64,000 nt of DNA from contig OX439131.1 in the NCBI GenBank assembly GCA_949318235.1, positions 36,598,805-36,662,804 on the forward strand, given 5' to 3'. The notes below the pieces were generated by a model, which did no database searches, was not told where the DNA came from, and saw only the letters and a program-made list of their open reading frames with translations. Position 1 is the stretch's first letter. Every line of letters starts with the position of its first letter. Positions 51,816 to 64,000 of the stretch are shown here, piece after piece. This DNA is from Ecdyonurus torrentis (taxonomy: Eukaryota; Arthropoda; Insecta; Ephemeroptera; Heptageniidae). The translations under genes were made by a program, and so were the position numbers.

Positions 51816-52473
51816 CGTTCGTTCGTTCGTTCGTTCGTTCGTTCGTTCGTTCGTTCGTTCGTTCGTTCGTTCGTTCGTTCGTTCGTTCGTTCGTTCGTTC
51901 GTTCGTTCGTTCGTTCGTTCGTTCGTTCGTTCGTTCGTTCGTTCGTTCGTTCGTTCGTTCGTTCGTTCGTTCGTTCGTTCGTTCGTTCGTTCGTTCGTTC
52001 GTTCGTTCGTTCGTTCGTTCGTTCGTTCGTTCGTTCGTTCGTTCGTTCGTTCGTTCGTTCGTTCGTTCGTTCGTTCGTTCGTTCGTTCGTTCGTTCGTTC
52101 GTTCGTTCGTTCGTTCGTTCGTTCGTTCGTTCGTTCGTTCGTTCGTTCGTTCGTTCGTTCGTTCGTTCGTTCGTTCGTTCGTTCGTTCGTTCGTTCGTTC
52201 GTTCGTTCGTTCGTTCGTTCGTTCGTTCGTTCGTTCGTTCGTTCGTTCGTTCGTTCGTTCGTTCGTTCGTTCGTTCGTTCGTTCGTTCGTTCGTTCGTTC
52301 GTTCGTTCGTTCGTTCGTTCGTTCGTTCGTTCGTTCGTTCGTTCGTTCGTTCGTTCGTTCGTTCGTTCGTTCGTTCGTTCGTTCGTTCGTTCGTTCGTTC
52401 GTTCGTTCGTTCGTTCGTTCGTTCGTTCGTTCGTTCGTTCGTTCGTTCGTTCGTTCGTTCGTTCGTTCGTTCG
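51816..52473. repeat. (GTTC)n tetranucleotide array, 658 bp, perfect
   Basis: About 164 uninterrupted units. The unit has no stop codon in any frame, so long frames encoding (SFVR)n and, on the other strand, (NERT)n exist but are artefacts. Each unit carries a CpG (TTCG), so the array is a dense CpG block in AT-rich DNA. Confidence 0.99.
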
Positions 52474-52841
52474 AAAATATACAGAAAATATCAAATAAAT
52501 ATTGGTACTCATTAGCCTAAAAAACAAAATCATAAATAAATAACTAAATCTAGAGCACTATATCTAGAGCACTAAATATAGAGCAAAATATAATAAATTA
52601 CAATAGAACTCACAAATTTCAACACTATAACAACATACACTGTTGTTATTAGTATTAACAACAATGAAATTTTCTTTGTCTCTTTTACAATTCACAACAA
52701 GTCAATTCAGAGATACATAATGTTAAGATACTATCATCTTTACAAATACAATTAATATTATCAAATATTAATTTACATTAGCATCAGTATCATTTTTACT
52801 GAGTTATTCTTATCTATCTTAAAATAGTTCAAGTTCGTTAA

Positions 52842-52874
<33 letters not shown>

Positions 52875-53978
52875 AATAATTCATGACTTGCAGTAGAATT
52901 GTTAGTGATGAAATTGTTTACTGATTTTTTTTATGTAAATTCTTAAGACCCTAGAACCTAGAAGATAGCAAGTAATCTGACTGAATTAATTCTCCATTGT
53001 TGAAAACCTCACTAAAATAACATGCATTTAAATGGCAACTCTGACCTCTCAACAATGAAAAAATTATTGAAATTTCTTATGGGGCTAGAATACTTGGGAA
53101 TTTCTATAGTGGACTTAAGGAAAAACGAATATGATGACTAAGTATGCTATAATGAAAAAAGTCATGAATTACAGTTAAACTCGGGGGGGGGGGGGGGGAA
53201 TTTCTCGTATAATTTTCTTTTGTAAACGATATAAACTTAATATTAGCGTACTAATTCATTGCTTTAAAGCTAGACAATTTTGCTTTAACGCCTTTTTTTT
53301 AAATCCACATTCAGTTACTATTTTAATTCAGTTCTATATTTAATTAATGAGCTATTGTTGTCATCAATAAATGCGCATCGGTGTGAATGTACCTTTCTGC
53401 TTTTTTTTTCTCCACGACACCATTTTTGTAAGTTTCTAACAGGAAATATTATTCAAAAAAAAAAAAAAAAAAAAACGAAAAAATTACTACTATATAACTA
53501 TTTCCTGTCTGCACCTAACTTTTGTTTTTATTTTTCACTTTCTATACAATGAAATTAAAAAAAACACATTTAAATAAAATAAATTGGTTTCATAACTTTT
53601 TTTTTTGTTTAGTAAATTATCATAATAATAAGTTGTTATGAAATACATTTTTACCATGCCATGTTTTTTATTATTATTATTTTTGTTTTGTAAACATACC
53701 TGCGTTGTAAGCAAAAAACAAAGAGTAGAAATTTATCATCTTTGTTCTCTTATATTTAGTAATAAAATTTTCCAAGCATACAAAACCTGAATAAATTAAA
53801 TTTTAACTTAAAACTATATACTATTACATTTCCTCATAGAAAATAAGAATAATTTATATTACTATAAAAAAAAGTGTTAATCTTATTTTGTTTATAATTC
53901 AAGGATCCTTCCTTTTATAAAATTCTTATGCTTTAATAACTGTGTATTAAATTTAAAATTTGTACGTTTCTGACAAGT

Positions 53979-53982
<4 letters not shown>
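52474..53982. other. AT-rich sequence, no recognised feature
   Basis: It contains an A-tract (52846-52872), a G-tract of about 15 (53185-53199) and an A-tract (53456-53475). Nothing else was recognised. Confidence 0.5.

Positions 53983-54049
<67 letters not shown>
53983..54049. repeat. (AT)n microsatellite
   Basis: About 66 bases of AT abutting the left terminus of a DNA transposon. A shorter TA run abuts its right terminus, so the element inserted into an AT array. Confidence 0.95.
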
Positions 54050-54051
<2 letters not shown>

Positions 54052-54982
54052 CTGCCGGAAATGTCCTAAGAAATTTTGTATGGAACTAGTGAATTTCTTT
54101 AGAATTTTATTCAAAATCCCTAGAAAATAGTGTTTTTGTAAGGAAAATTTATATTTTCTCCCTAGAAGATACTTTTATAAAGAATATTTTCCATAGAGTA
54201 AAAAAATTCTTTAGAGATCTAAGTGACTGCGGCCACTTCTATAGAGCATGCTCTGTACAAATTCTTTGATTCCCTAGAAGAAAAAATAGTTCCTTAGGAA
54301 AAATGTCCATAGGAAAAAAATCCCTAGAGCGTGCGTTGCATTATGGGGCCAACATGGCGCACGTAGTTTCCGTTTCCGGCTCGCCATGTGTGTTGTGTGC
54401 TCCGTGAGTGCTCCCTATTTCTTTGAAATTGTTACTTAAAAACAAGCGATCTTCAAGATTATTATAGGTAAATACATTCTGTATATATTCCACAATATTA
54501 TTTGATATTAAGTTGTTAACGAAGAGCATTATTTGTTCCATATAACGATGGGAGATGTTTACATCTCCCTTGCAGCTTGCCGCATCCGACATTTTGCTTG
54601 CCATGCCGTTCAAATTTCCCAGCAAAGCCAGGGTAAGGTGCCCGCAGTGAGATTTTGGTAACGTAAACATTGTGTGCGGTATATATACTCGTATATGCAT
54701 GCATGGTTTAAAAATATTTGAAATAATATTGTATATTATATTATTGTATTGTGTTATATAATATTAATTAGTCCGTTTAGTCTCTAAGGAAAGAAGCTTC
54801 TAGATTTGTATCTCTAAGGAACTTTGCTTTGTCTTGTATGGAGAATTTTCTGTAGGACGCCAACAAGCTCGTTTACTTTTTCCATAGAGAATTATTTTTC
54901 CCTAGAAATCTCAAAAGTTCCATATGCCAAATTTCCCCGGATTTTTTTTTATGGAAAATTTTTAAGGAAATTTCCGGCAGGG
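54050..54982. mobile_element. 933-bp DNA transposon with CCCTGCCGGAAAT termini
   Basis: The inverted termini CCCTGCCGGAAAT and ATTTCCGGCAGGG lie within TA repeats. Subterminal words CTAGAAA/TTTCTAGGG and TCCCTAGA recur near both ends, like transposase-binding repeats. The interior (54330-54660) is GC-richer and contains ATGGCGC and a possible gene fragment. The target duplication cannot be measured in the TA context. The superfamily is undetermined and no transposase domain was recognised. Confidence 0.8.
54341..54604 (-). CDS. Hypothetical ORF inside the 933-bp transposon
   Basis: Starting from the Met at 54604, this frame gives 87 residues. The same frame stays open upstream to 54700 (119 codons in all). 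The sequence looks more protein-like than other frames in the window: mixed composition and a likely amphipathic helix (MEQIMLFVNNLISNNIVEYI). I recognise no domain. It could be a fragment of the element's own protein, a captured host exon, or chance. A plus-strand alternative is an ATG at 54549 followed by a CAG/GTAAGG donor near 54630, so both strands show gene-like signals. Confidence 0.2.
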   Translation of the reverse strand: MASKMSDAASCKGDVNISHRYMEQIMLFVNNLISNNIVEYIQNVFTYNNLEDRLFLSNNFKEIGSTHGAHNTHGEPETETTCAMLAP

Positions 54983-57570
<2,588 letters not shown>

Positions 57571-57942
57571 AGCCATGTTCACAATTGACTTTTCTTAAGT
57601 TTTCTTAAGTGAAAATGCTAATTTTTTCCACTTAAGAACGATTGGTGTTCATAATGAAACTATTGTTTCACTTATCATTTTTTTTCTTAATTTTTTTTCT
57701 TAAGTAGCTACTTAGAAGAATTATTTGAATTTACGTAAGAATCAAACCCAAGTTGAATATTACGTAAAATCAAATAATTCTTCGAAGTAATAACTTATGA
57801 AAAAATTAAGAAAAAAATTGTTAAGTTAAAGTTCTACGTAAAAAATTAAGAAAAAAACTTTCTTAAGTGGAAATTCTAAGTAGCTACTTAACAATCAAAC
57901 TTTTTTCTAATTACTGTGAAAAATTCAATTGTGAACAAGGCT
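57571..57942. mobile_element. Foldback element with AGCCATGTTCACAATTGA termini
   Basis: The left end AGCCATGTTCACAATTGA and the right end TCAATTGTGAACAAGGCT are inverted. The interior repeats CTTAAG, AGTAGCTACTTA and ACGTAA in both orientations around an axis near 57755 (TTACGTAAGAATC against GAATATTACGTAA). It is non-coding, and no clear target duplication was found. Confidence 0.8.
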
Positions 57943-58198
57943 TATCAGCTAAATTAAAAGCAAATATTATATACTTGATTTCCATGCACTTATTTTACCA
58001 TTAAGTGTATTTACTATGTTAAATTGGAATACTTCAATACAAGTATAGAGAATACAAATACAAATATATATATTTAATTAATACAAATTCTCTAAACACA
58101 TAATAATCACATCATTTAATGATATATTTTATACATATTTACTCTCTCGTCTCTCCAGTCATTTATAGAAATATGATTATAAACACATGCTATCTTAA

Positions 58199-58536
58199 AG
58201 CCATAGACCACATAAAACAGCATGTGCTTTTTAATGAATAAACACGAAATGGGATCCTCAAAACTGATGACAATTTTTACCAGAATGTTAATGTAGCCCC
58301 ACGAGAGAGCGTGAAAAAACTGTAAAGTATGCAATTTGCGTGAAAATTCATGTTTATGACGTCAGAAACATGCAAAAAAAATTAGTATGAAAGTATTGTG
58401 TGGATTGCATAAATCGAATATTCTGATCACTGCTACGGGGCTACTCTTGGGTTTTGAGACAAACTAATGTTATTTATGTAAATCCCATCAAGTGTTTTGT
58501 GATATAAATGCTTATGTTTTTCTCTGGTCTATTCCT
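58199..58536 (+). mobile_element. Family B MITE, copy 4 (best preserved)
   Basis: TTAA lies at 58195-58198 and 58537-58540. The ends AGCCATAGACCA and TGGTCTATTCCT are inverted. It contains an intact TGACGTCAGAAACATG, GATCACTGCTACGGGGCTAC and GTTTTGAGACAAACTAATG. The 72-codon minus-strand frame over it is incidental. This copy is the best reference for the family. Confidence 0.88.
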
Positions 58537-59152
58537 TTAACGAGGATTTTATATATTAAAAAAATTAATCTTCTCTATCAATGATTAAAAAAAAATTAAA
58601 TAAAAAAAGGCAATAAAGCAGACTCATGTTTAACAAAGTTAATGTTAAATATGATTAAGTTTTAAATTATATTAAAAAAATATAATAACAAATTTACAAA
58701 TCGTCTGTCACAGTTTAAACTAAAGACGCCTATGTATAAAAATCGATATGATCATATTTAAAACATCCTTTGCATATAATAATTAATATTTAATGAATTC
58801 ATCCTTGTTGACAATTTTAATATTAAGCTTTATTATTAGGGTAAATTTTTAAACCTCTGATATACAATCCTAAATTTTATATGTATACATTACACTGCGA
58901 GTGTGTGTAGGTGTGTGTATGTATACAAAATCCATATTTTTCTTTTATTATTATTATTATAAACTCTACGTATAAACCCTACAGTATATTGATTTTTTGT
59001 TATTATAATAAACTATTACTTTTTTTAGGTGAAAAAAAAATCATAAAAATAAATTTTCACAAATTCAACTATGTATTTAAAAAATAAAAATAATAAAAGT
59101 ATGTTAACACTAAGGTAATGAATAATTTATACTGTGATGTGTTTTTTATGTA
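58537..59152. other. AT-rich sequence, no recognised feature
   Basis: Nothing was recognised apart from a short GT run near 58900-58918. Confidence 0.5.
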
Positions 59153-59215
59153 AGGGAAGCCGGGATAGTTGGCAACACGGGGCAGTCGGAAACGTTTAAG
59201 TTTTTTCAATTCCAA
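59153..59215. mobile_element. Probable DNA-transposon terminus (relic)
   Basis: The GC-richer stretch GGGAAGCCGGGATAGTTGGC, then AACACGGGGCAGTCGGAAAC, resembles transposon ends of the 'GGGATAGTTGG' kind found in many invertebrates. No matching inverted end was found; CGGAGCAGTCAAGAACACC at about 59497 may be a decayed partner. Confidence 0.35.
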
Positions 59216-59599
59216 TATTTGAGTTTGATCGTATATAGCCTAGACATTGCAAGAACAATTATAAAATTTGTTGATTTTTTTTTGATGAAATTCTTTGAAA
59301 ATTACGAGAAAATTGCACTAATCGATATTTGCAGATTTTAATATCCACTTGCTTTTTTTAAATATTTTATCATTGAAATTGACTTTCAGAAGACTTGAAA
59401 TGCTGTATTATACATCTAGTATGCATGCCTAGATGGTTTTCATATATTTACTATATAGCCATTGGGAGCACTTATAAAGTAACACTTTCTTTACGGAGCA
59501 GTCAAGAACACCTGAGAGCTATAAGAGAGACACACAAAAATTAAAATACTTAATATTGACAAAATATTCTGTCACTCACTAAAATAGTTCACGTGCATT

Positions 59600-59740
59600 T
59601 AAGGGGGTGTTTGGGATGTCCAGCCTCCCTTCGTCAGGTCTGAAAAAGCATGGGCAAAGGGGGTAGTTTCCCCCCTTTACCCATGCTCACTAAAGGTTGG
59701 ACCCCTCCCGTTACAAAATCTTGGCTACGCCACTGCCGCA
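59600..59740. mobile_element. TE fragment with perfect internal hairpin
   Basis: GCATGGGCAAAGGGGG and CCCCCTTTACCCATGC are inverse near-copies around TAGTTTC. They are flanked by GGGATGTCCAGCCTCCC and GGTTGGACCCCTCCC, also inverted. The end AATCTTGGCTACGCCACTG resembles generic TE termini in animals. It is probably a truncated MITE. Confidence 0.5.
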
Positions 59741-61065
59741 TGAATGTATATTTATCATTTGAATAGAATTATTTTCAGATTAATGCACTAAGACCTTATA
59801 AATTAGGCTGCTTCTAAAAAAAATTTAAAGTCATATTCTTAACTACCCCGAGATAAAAGAAAAGTATTATTACAGGTATTTTGTCAGGGCATATATTTGA
59901 GGAACAAGTTCATTGCTATTTTTGGAATAATTTAAAAATTTGTTGTATACCCATTTCATTACATACATTAATGTCAAACGAGTCTCCTACTACCCAGTTC
60001 TTCCCACGTAAAATGATAAATGAAGTATTTCAAACATTTAAAATAGCTTTTGCTCGTTTTAAAATATATGAAATGTGGAATATTTAAAAAACAAAATAAA
60101 CAAGTCAAAAAGTGTTTACTACGTAGTTGATTTACGAGCAATTTTCTATCTCTGTCTGTCAAAAAACTATCATGACACCATTTTATTTCCTAGAAACAAA
60201 TGATTGATTAAAATTAATTAAAATTAATTTGCAAATAACTGTATTTTATGTCTGCATAATATTTTTTTTTACACTGACAATTTTACTGTCGTTTACAATT
60301 TATCAGATAATAATAATAATAATATTATTTCCATAAAGGGAACCAATAAAAATTAGATAAAATATGACATACTTATTTTTATTTGTATATTATTTATTTT
60401 CCGTTTTAATACAAATTAATACAAGTATTGAAATGAAAAATAATAATAAAAAAATCGATTGAAACTTCCAGTTTTGATTTCCTGCCGACCTATTTGTTCC
60501 GACGTAATGAACGAATGAAGTATATTATATTTTTTTTTATGTGTCCTTGTATGCCTGCTATTGGATCGTGTTTCAATAATGATGGATTTTATTTACAGAC
60601 AAATATTGTGATGATCAAATGTCAACTAATGTCGGAGTGAACCAAAAATCTGATTGTGAAATTATTATTATTATTAAATATTCATCCATACTAAGGAGTC
60701 AAATTACATCATCAGTATGCTTTACAAATTGAAGGTAATTTTATATTTATATTTATGATTTATGGCTTTTTATAAATTAATAGTTAGTAATTTTTAAATT
60801 TATTTGAAGACACAACAAATGACGGGGTTAAATTTTATGTACGTGGCTTTTTTGTACTTGTTGTGTTCGTTTCATTTTATATTAATTAAATTAGTAGCTC
60901 GATCGTATTTTAAAATAATTATTCACATGTTTAATGAAAGTAAAATGATTGAGTTAAGATTTCATTGAAAATATTTCTCTTTTTATTTGCACCTTATACT
61001 GCGACTTAAAAAATTCACCTTTTTTTCCATTTATTATTATATTTAACTTCTTCAAAACATAAAAC

Positions 61066-61139
<74 letters not shown>

Positions 61140-61315
61140 CTTTTCGTAGCATTTCTTTCTTTGTATTTTTAATTCCAATACCTAAATTTTACGTAACGTG
61201 TTTTCGAAATAAATTATATCCTTTTTAAGAGGAATTATAAAGAAATGCTGGTTAAAAGAAAGAATTCGATAATTACTGTATGGTCTGATTAAATCTTATT
61301 TTGAGAAACGCTTAA
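59741..61315. other. AT-rich sequence, GA array only
   Basis: No exon or TE terminus was recognised apart from the GA microsatellite listed separately. Confidence 0.5.
61069..61138. repeat. (GA)n microsatellite
   Basis: About 70 bases of perfect AG. Confidence 0.97.
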
Positions 61316-61597
61316 AGGCATAGACAATAAAAAAAACATAAAAAAAAAAACATAAGCATTTATATAAAAAAAAAAAACTTGATGCCACTTACATAAATAA
61401 AATAACATTAGCTTGTCTCCAAACCCAACTGTAGTGCCGTAGCAGTGATCAGAAAATTTCAATTTATACAACCCGCACAACATATTTATACTAATTTTTG
61501 TCGGTTTCTGATGTCATAAAAAGAAATATTCAAGCGAAGTGCAAACTTTACAGTTTTTTTTTTCCACGCTCACTTTTGGAGCTACATATTTACATTC

Positions 61598-62823
61598 CCC
61601 GTGATACACAAAAAGTCTGATAAATGATTTATAAAGCATTGATAAATTTTGACTGATAAAGATATTATAAAATATGTATAAAGGTCTGATAAAAGTCTTA
61701 TATGCGACACTTTTCAAACTTTTATCAGTCAAATTACCATGTATAAGCATAGGACAAATTTTTTCGTTTCTCCTATGCTTATACATGTAAAATTTTACAT
61801 TGAAATTTGACTTGTAAGCTGATAAAACACTGAATAAAATCTGATAAATGTCTGATAAAAAGCTGATAAATGTCTGATAAAAAGCTGATAAATGTCTGAT
61901 AAAAAGCTGATAAATAATTATGCATTTTTCTCTTCCCTTCCCTCCCCCTTCCCCCTCCCTCCCTCCTGTACCCTTCATCCCACATTCCACCCAGCACTAC
62001 CCACTTCAATGTTTGTCATAACATTGTTGCCAATTTTGCCTTGTATTACAAAATATTCTTATTAATTGATATTCTTCAATTAATAAGAGAAAAAAACTTT
62101 ATTTTCAAAGGATGCATCGGATTATAGGAGCGGATGAGTCGCACACATCGGTAATCGTAACAGCTTGAGATCAAGTTGGTTTCCTAGCTGTAACACATGA
62201 AATACAATTAATTACAATAAATATTGAAATAATTATTAATGTGAACATGTCACTTACCTATATATTAACATGATGACCACATGAAGCTCCTCTTACAAGT
62301 AGGTGAAGCTTCTTGCTGCTTAGTTTTAATTGAAATATGTAAGCGCTAACAAAGTGCGTGCATACTGCTCTGGCTGACTTGTGCTACTGCCTGCTACCTC
62401 TGCTCCTGCTGTACACTTCAAAATTTTCTAAGTCCTCAACGGTTTCGTCTACCAAAAGAGGCGCCTCGCGTTCCCCTCCAAATTTATTTCCCGTTAGGTC
62501 ATCAAACTTTTATCAGACTTTTGAAAAATTGCAAATTTTATTTTTAAGTTTATATATTCATACTTTTATCAGATGTTTGAAATTAAAAAAAAAAAAAATA
62601 ATCAAACGTTTATCAGTCATTTATAATTATCAAACTTTTATCAATACTTTATAATATATTTATCATACTTTTTTCAGTTTTTACTCCTAGATTCAAAAAA
62701 TTCTATCAAACTCTATCAGTCCTTTATCCATGTATTATCAGACAAAAACACTACTATCAAATGTTTATAAGCACTTAATCAAGGCTTTCTCAAACTTTTA
62801 TCAGCATTTTCGTATGGCTCGGG
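61598..62823. mobile_element. 1.2-kb DNA element with subterminal CTGATAAA repeats
   Basis: The termini CCCGTGATACACAAAAAG and CTTTCGTATGGCTCGGG-type sequence are imperfect inverted repeats starting CCCG. CTGATAAA occurs about ten times near the left end, including three 22-bp tandem units at about 61846-61911. Its complement TTTATCAG occurs about eight times near the right end, pointing inward. A 15-bp stem hairpin (TGTATAAGCATAGGA) lies at about 61740-61788. Comparison with uninterrupted Family B copies implies an insertion with at most a 2-bp (TC) duplication. Long minus-strand frames in the repeats are not genes. Confidence 0.75.
62375..62495 (-). pseudogene. Short protein-like frame inside the 1.2-kb element
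   Basis: On the minus strand a frame reads through GNKFGGEREAPLLVDETVED and then about 18 residues rich in Arg/Ser before a stop. It sits in the only GC-richer, unique part of the element (62360-62500). It could be the remnant of a transposase or accessory exon. It is too short to assign and has no proper start. Confidence 0.2.
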
Positions 62824-62926
62824 TCTGGTAAAAATTGTCATCGCAGTTTTATAGATCCCATTTTGGTGTTGATCATTAAAATCAAAATGAATATTATATG
62901 TTGTTTCATGTTGTCTATGGCTTTAA

Positions 62927-63405
62927 GATTAAAAAATTAAGAACTTGGTTTTATATACTGCATCTAGTATTTTGTATTTTTTTTAATACTGAGAATCATA
63001 GGTATACAGTACTGAATTGACTGGAATAATTGTATGAAAATATAGAAAAATAAAGTGATTTAGTGATACTTAAAAATAAGACATATCACAATATTTAAAA
63101 CTTGGGAGGGCGGGGGGATTTTTTTTTTCGAAAATCGTTTTTTTTTTATTTATAAATTTATTACTAACTTAATTTATTTTTCCCAATATGTAATGCTCGC
63201 TAGTCATGAAATGGTTATTATAGGTAGTGTTATCTTTGAATTTTAAATGACTTTATATACAAGAGACGAGTATAATTTTTTGTCAACTTCAGAGGTATAT
63301 ATGTGTGTGTTCTAACGATAAACTATTAATTTTAACTTTAAGTGCTATAAGATGTTAATACATACCATCTTTATAGCATTACTCTATATACTTATACAAA
63401 AAGGT

Positions 63406-63481
<76 letters not shown>

Positions 63482-63921
63482 ATAACGTGTGTTTGGTTTT
63501 GATGTAAAAGTGAGACTATTTTGTCAATCCAAAAGCTCTCCCTTCAAATAAAATATTATGCTTTTTGTATAAAAATGATTATTTATTATTTATATGCTGG
63601 ACTATCAAAAGTTACATTCAAATTTCTAATTCCTACGCACGTTTCTTTAAAAATATTAATTTATTTTTTAGTTCAACATTATAAAGTTATAATTTATAGA
63701 AATAAATTATTTTTTTGATCTTGTAAAATATTTGATTAGTTTATTATGTATTAAAAAAACATTATTCCAATAATATCAGTTTTAAAATAAAATAAAATTA
63801 ATTTGATAATAAATAATTCATATATAAATACCGAAATGGTTCATTTTTACTCAACAATATGTTATTTAAAATATTATTATAGTTCAAATAACAACATCAC
63901 ATGGGCAAAATTTCTGCTTTA
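62927..63921. other. AT-rich sequence with AT array, no other feature
   Basis: Nothing was recognised apart from the AT microsatellite listed separately and a small G-rich word at 63104-63118. Confidence 0.5.
63407..63478. repeat. (TA)n microsatellite
   Basis: About 72 bases of TA. Confidence 0.96.
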
Positions 63922-64000
63922 GGCAGGTATTTAAATCCTGTAAAATTCAATAGGTAGACATTAGTCTCACTTATATTAGGAGATATTGTAGTTTATTACT
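63922..64000. mobile_element. Family E element, copy 2, cut by the window end
   Basis: It starts GGCAGGTATTTAAATCCTGT and continues CAATAGGTAGACATTAG to TTGTAGTTTATTACT. This is the inverse of the right half of the element at 11496-11692. The rest lies outside the window. Confidence 0.6.

Larger units (their letters stand above)
61316..62922 (-). mobile_element. Family B MITE, copy 5, split by a nested element
   Basis: TTAA lies at 61312-61315 and 62923-62926, with ends AGGCATAGACAA and TGTCTATGGCT. The left part (to 61597) and the right part (from 62824) together equal one Family B element of normal length. The interruption falls within the block ACATTCTGGTAAAAATTGTC of other copies. Confidence 0.85.

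Noticed and set aside
51802..52533. Long frames encoding (NERT)n and (SFVR)n
   Set aside because: A stop-free tetranucleotide repeat is open in every frame on both strands; this is a microsatellite, not a repeat protein.
61514..61990. 158-codon minus-strand ORF with repeated LSAFYQTFI-like units
   Set aside because: The periodicity comes from the CTGATAAA subterminal repeats of a DNA element.
61598..62823. Helitron (starts near TC, small target effect)
   Set aside because: It ends are inverted repeats and the right edge is not CTRR.

Overview
The window is AT-rich animal genomic DNA, roughly 70-75% A+T by eye. It is dominated by microsatellites, poly-A/T tracts and short non-autonomous transposable elements, with very little coding sequence. 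An arthropod is the best guess. The only recognisable protein-coding gene encodes a neuropeptide receptor closest in motif to arthropod RYamide (luqin/NPY-type) receptors, and the SINEs carry 5S-rRNA-like and tRNA-like heads plus a central motif of a type I associate with insect and other arthropod SINEs. The species cannot be named from the sequence.

Region 1-17,100 is the 5' part of that receptor gene on the minus strand. It has a GC-richer probable first non-coding exon (about 17,100-16,909) and an exon carrying a 31-codon upstream ORF and the start codon (12,732-12,112). A third exon encodes TM1, TM2 and the start of TM3 (7,852-7,610). The two coding exons join in phase 0 into 126 residues. 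The remaining exons are not seen and probably lie beyond coordinate 1. The introns are filled with foldback elements: Family A at 7.9, 11.7 and 15.2 kb, Family C at 5.3 and 15.0 kb, and Family E at 11.5 kb. A 5S-derived SINE lies at 4.7-5.0 kb.

Region 17,100-64,000 has no recognisable coding gene. It contains a nested pair (a hAT-type element with a perfect 8-bp target duplication inside a Family D repeat) and five copies of a TTAA-flanked element (Family B), one split by a 1.2-kb element. There are several one-off foldback elements, two copies of a tRNA-derived SINE, a second SINE type and the 3' tail of a LINE. Very long perfect microsatellites include a 658-bp GTTC array and a 289-bp CCTAT array. 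Two GC-richer islands near 49 kb may be a promoter or first exon of an unidentified transcript.

The most unexpected window-wide signal is the palindrome TGACGTCA (a CRE/bZIP site). It occurs 14 times where base composition predicts fewer than one, and nine of the sites lie in foldback elements. I found no multi-gene system; the window's interest lies in its mobile-element architecture inside and around a neuropeptide-receptor gene.
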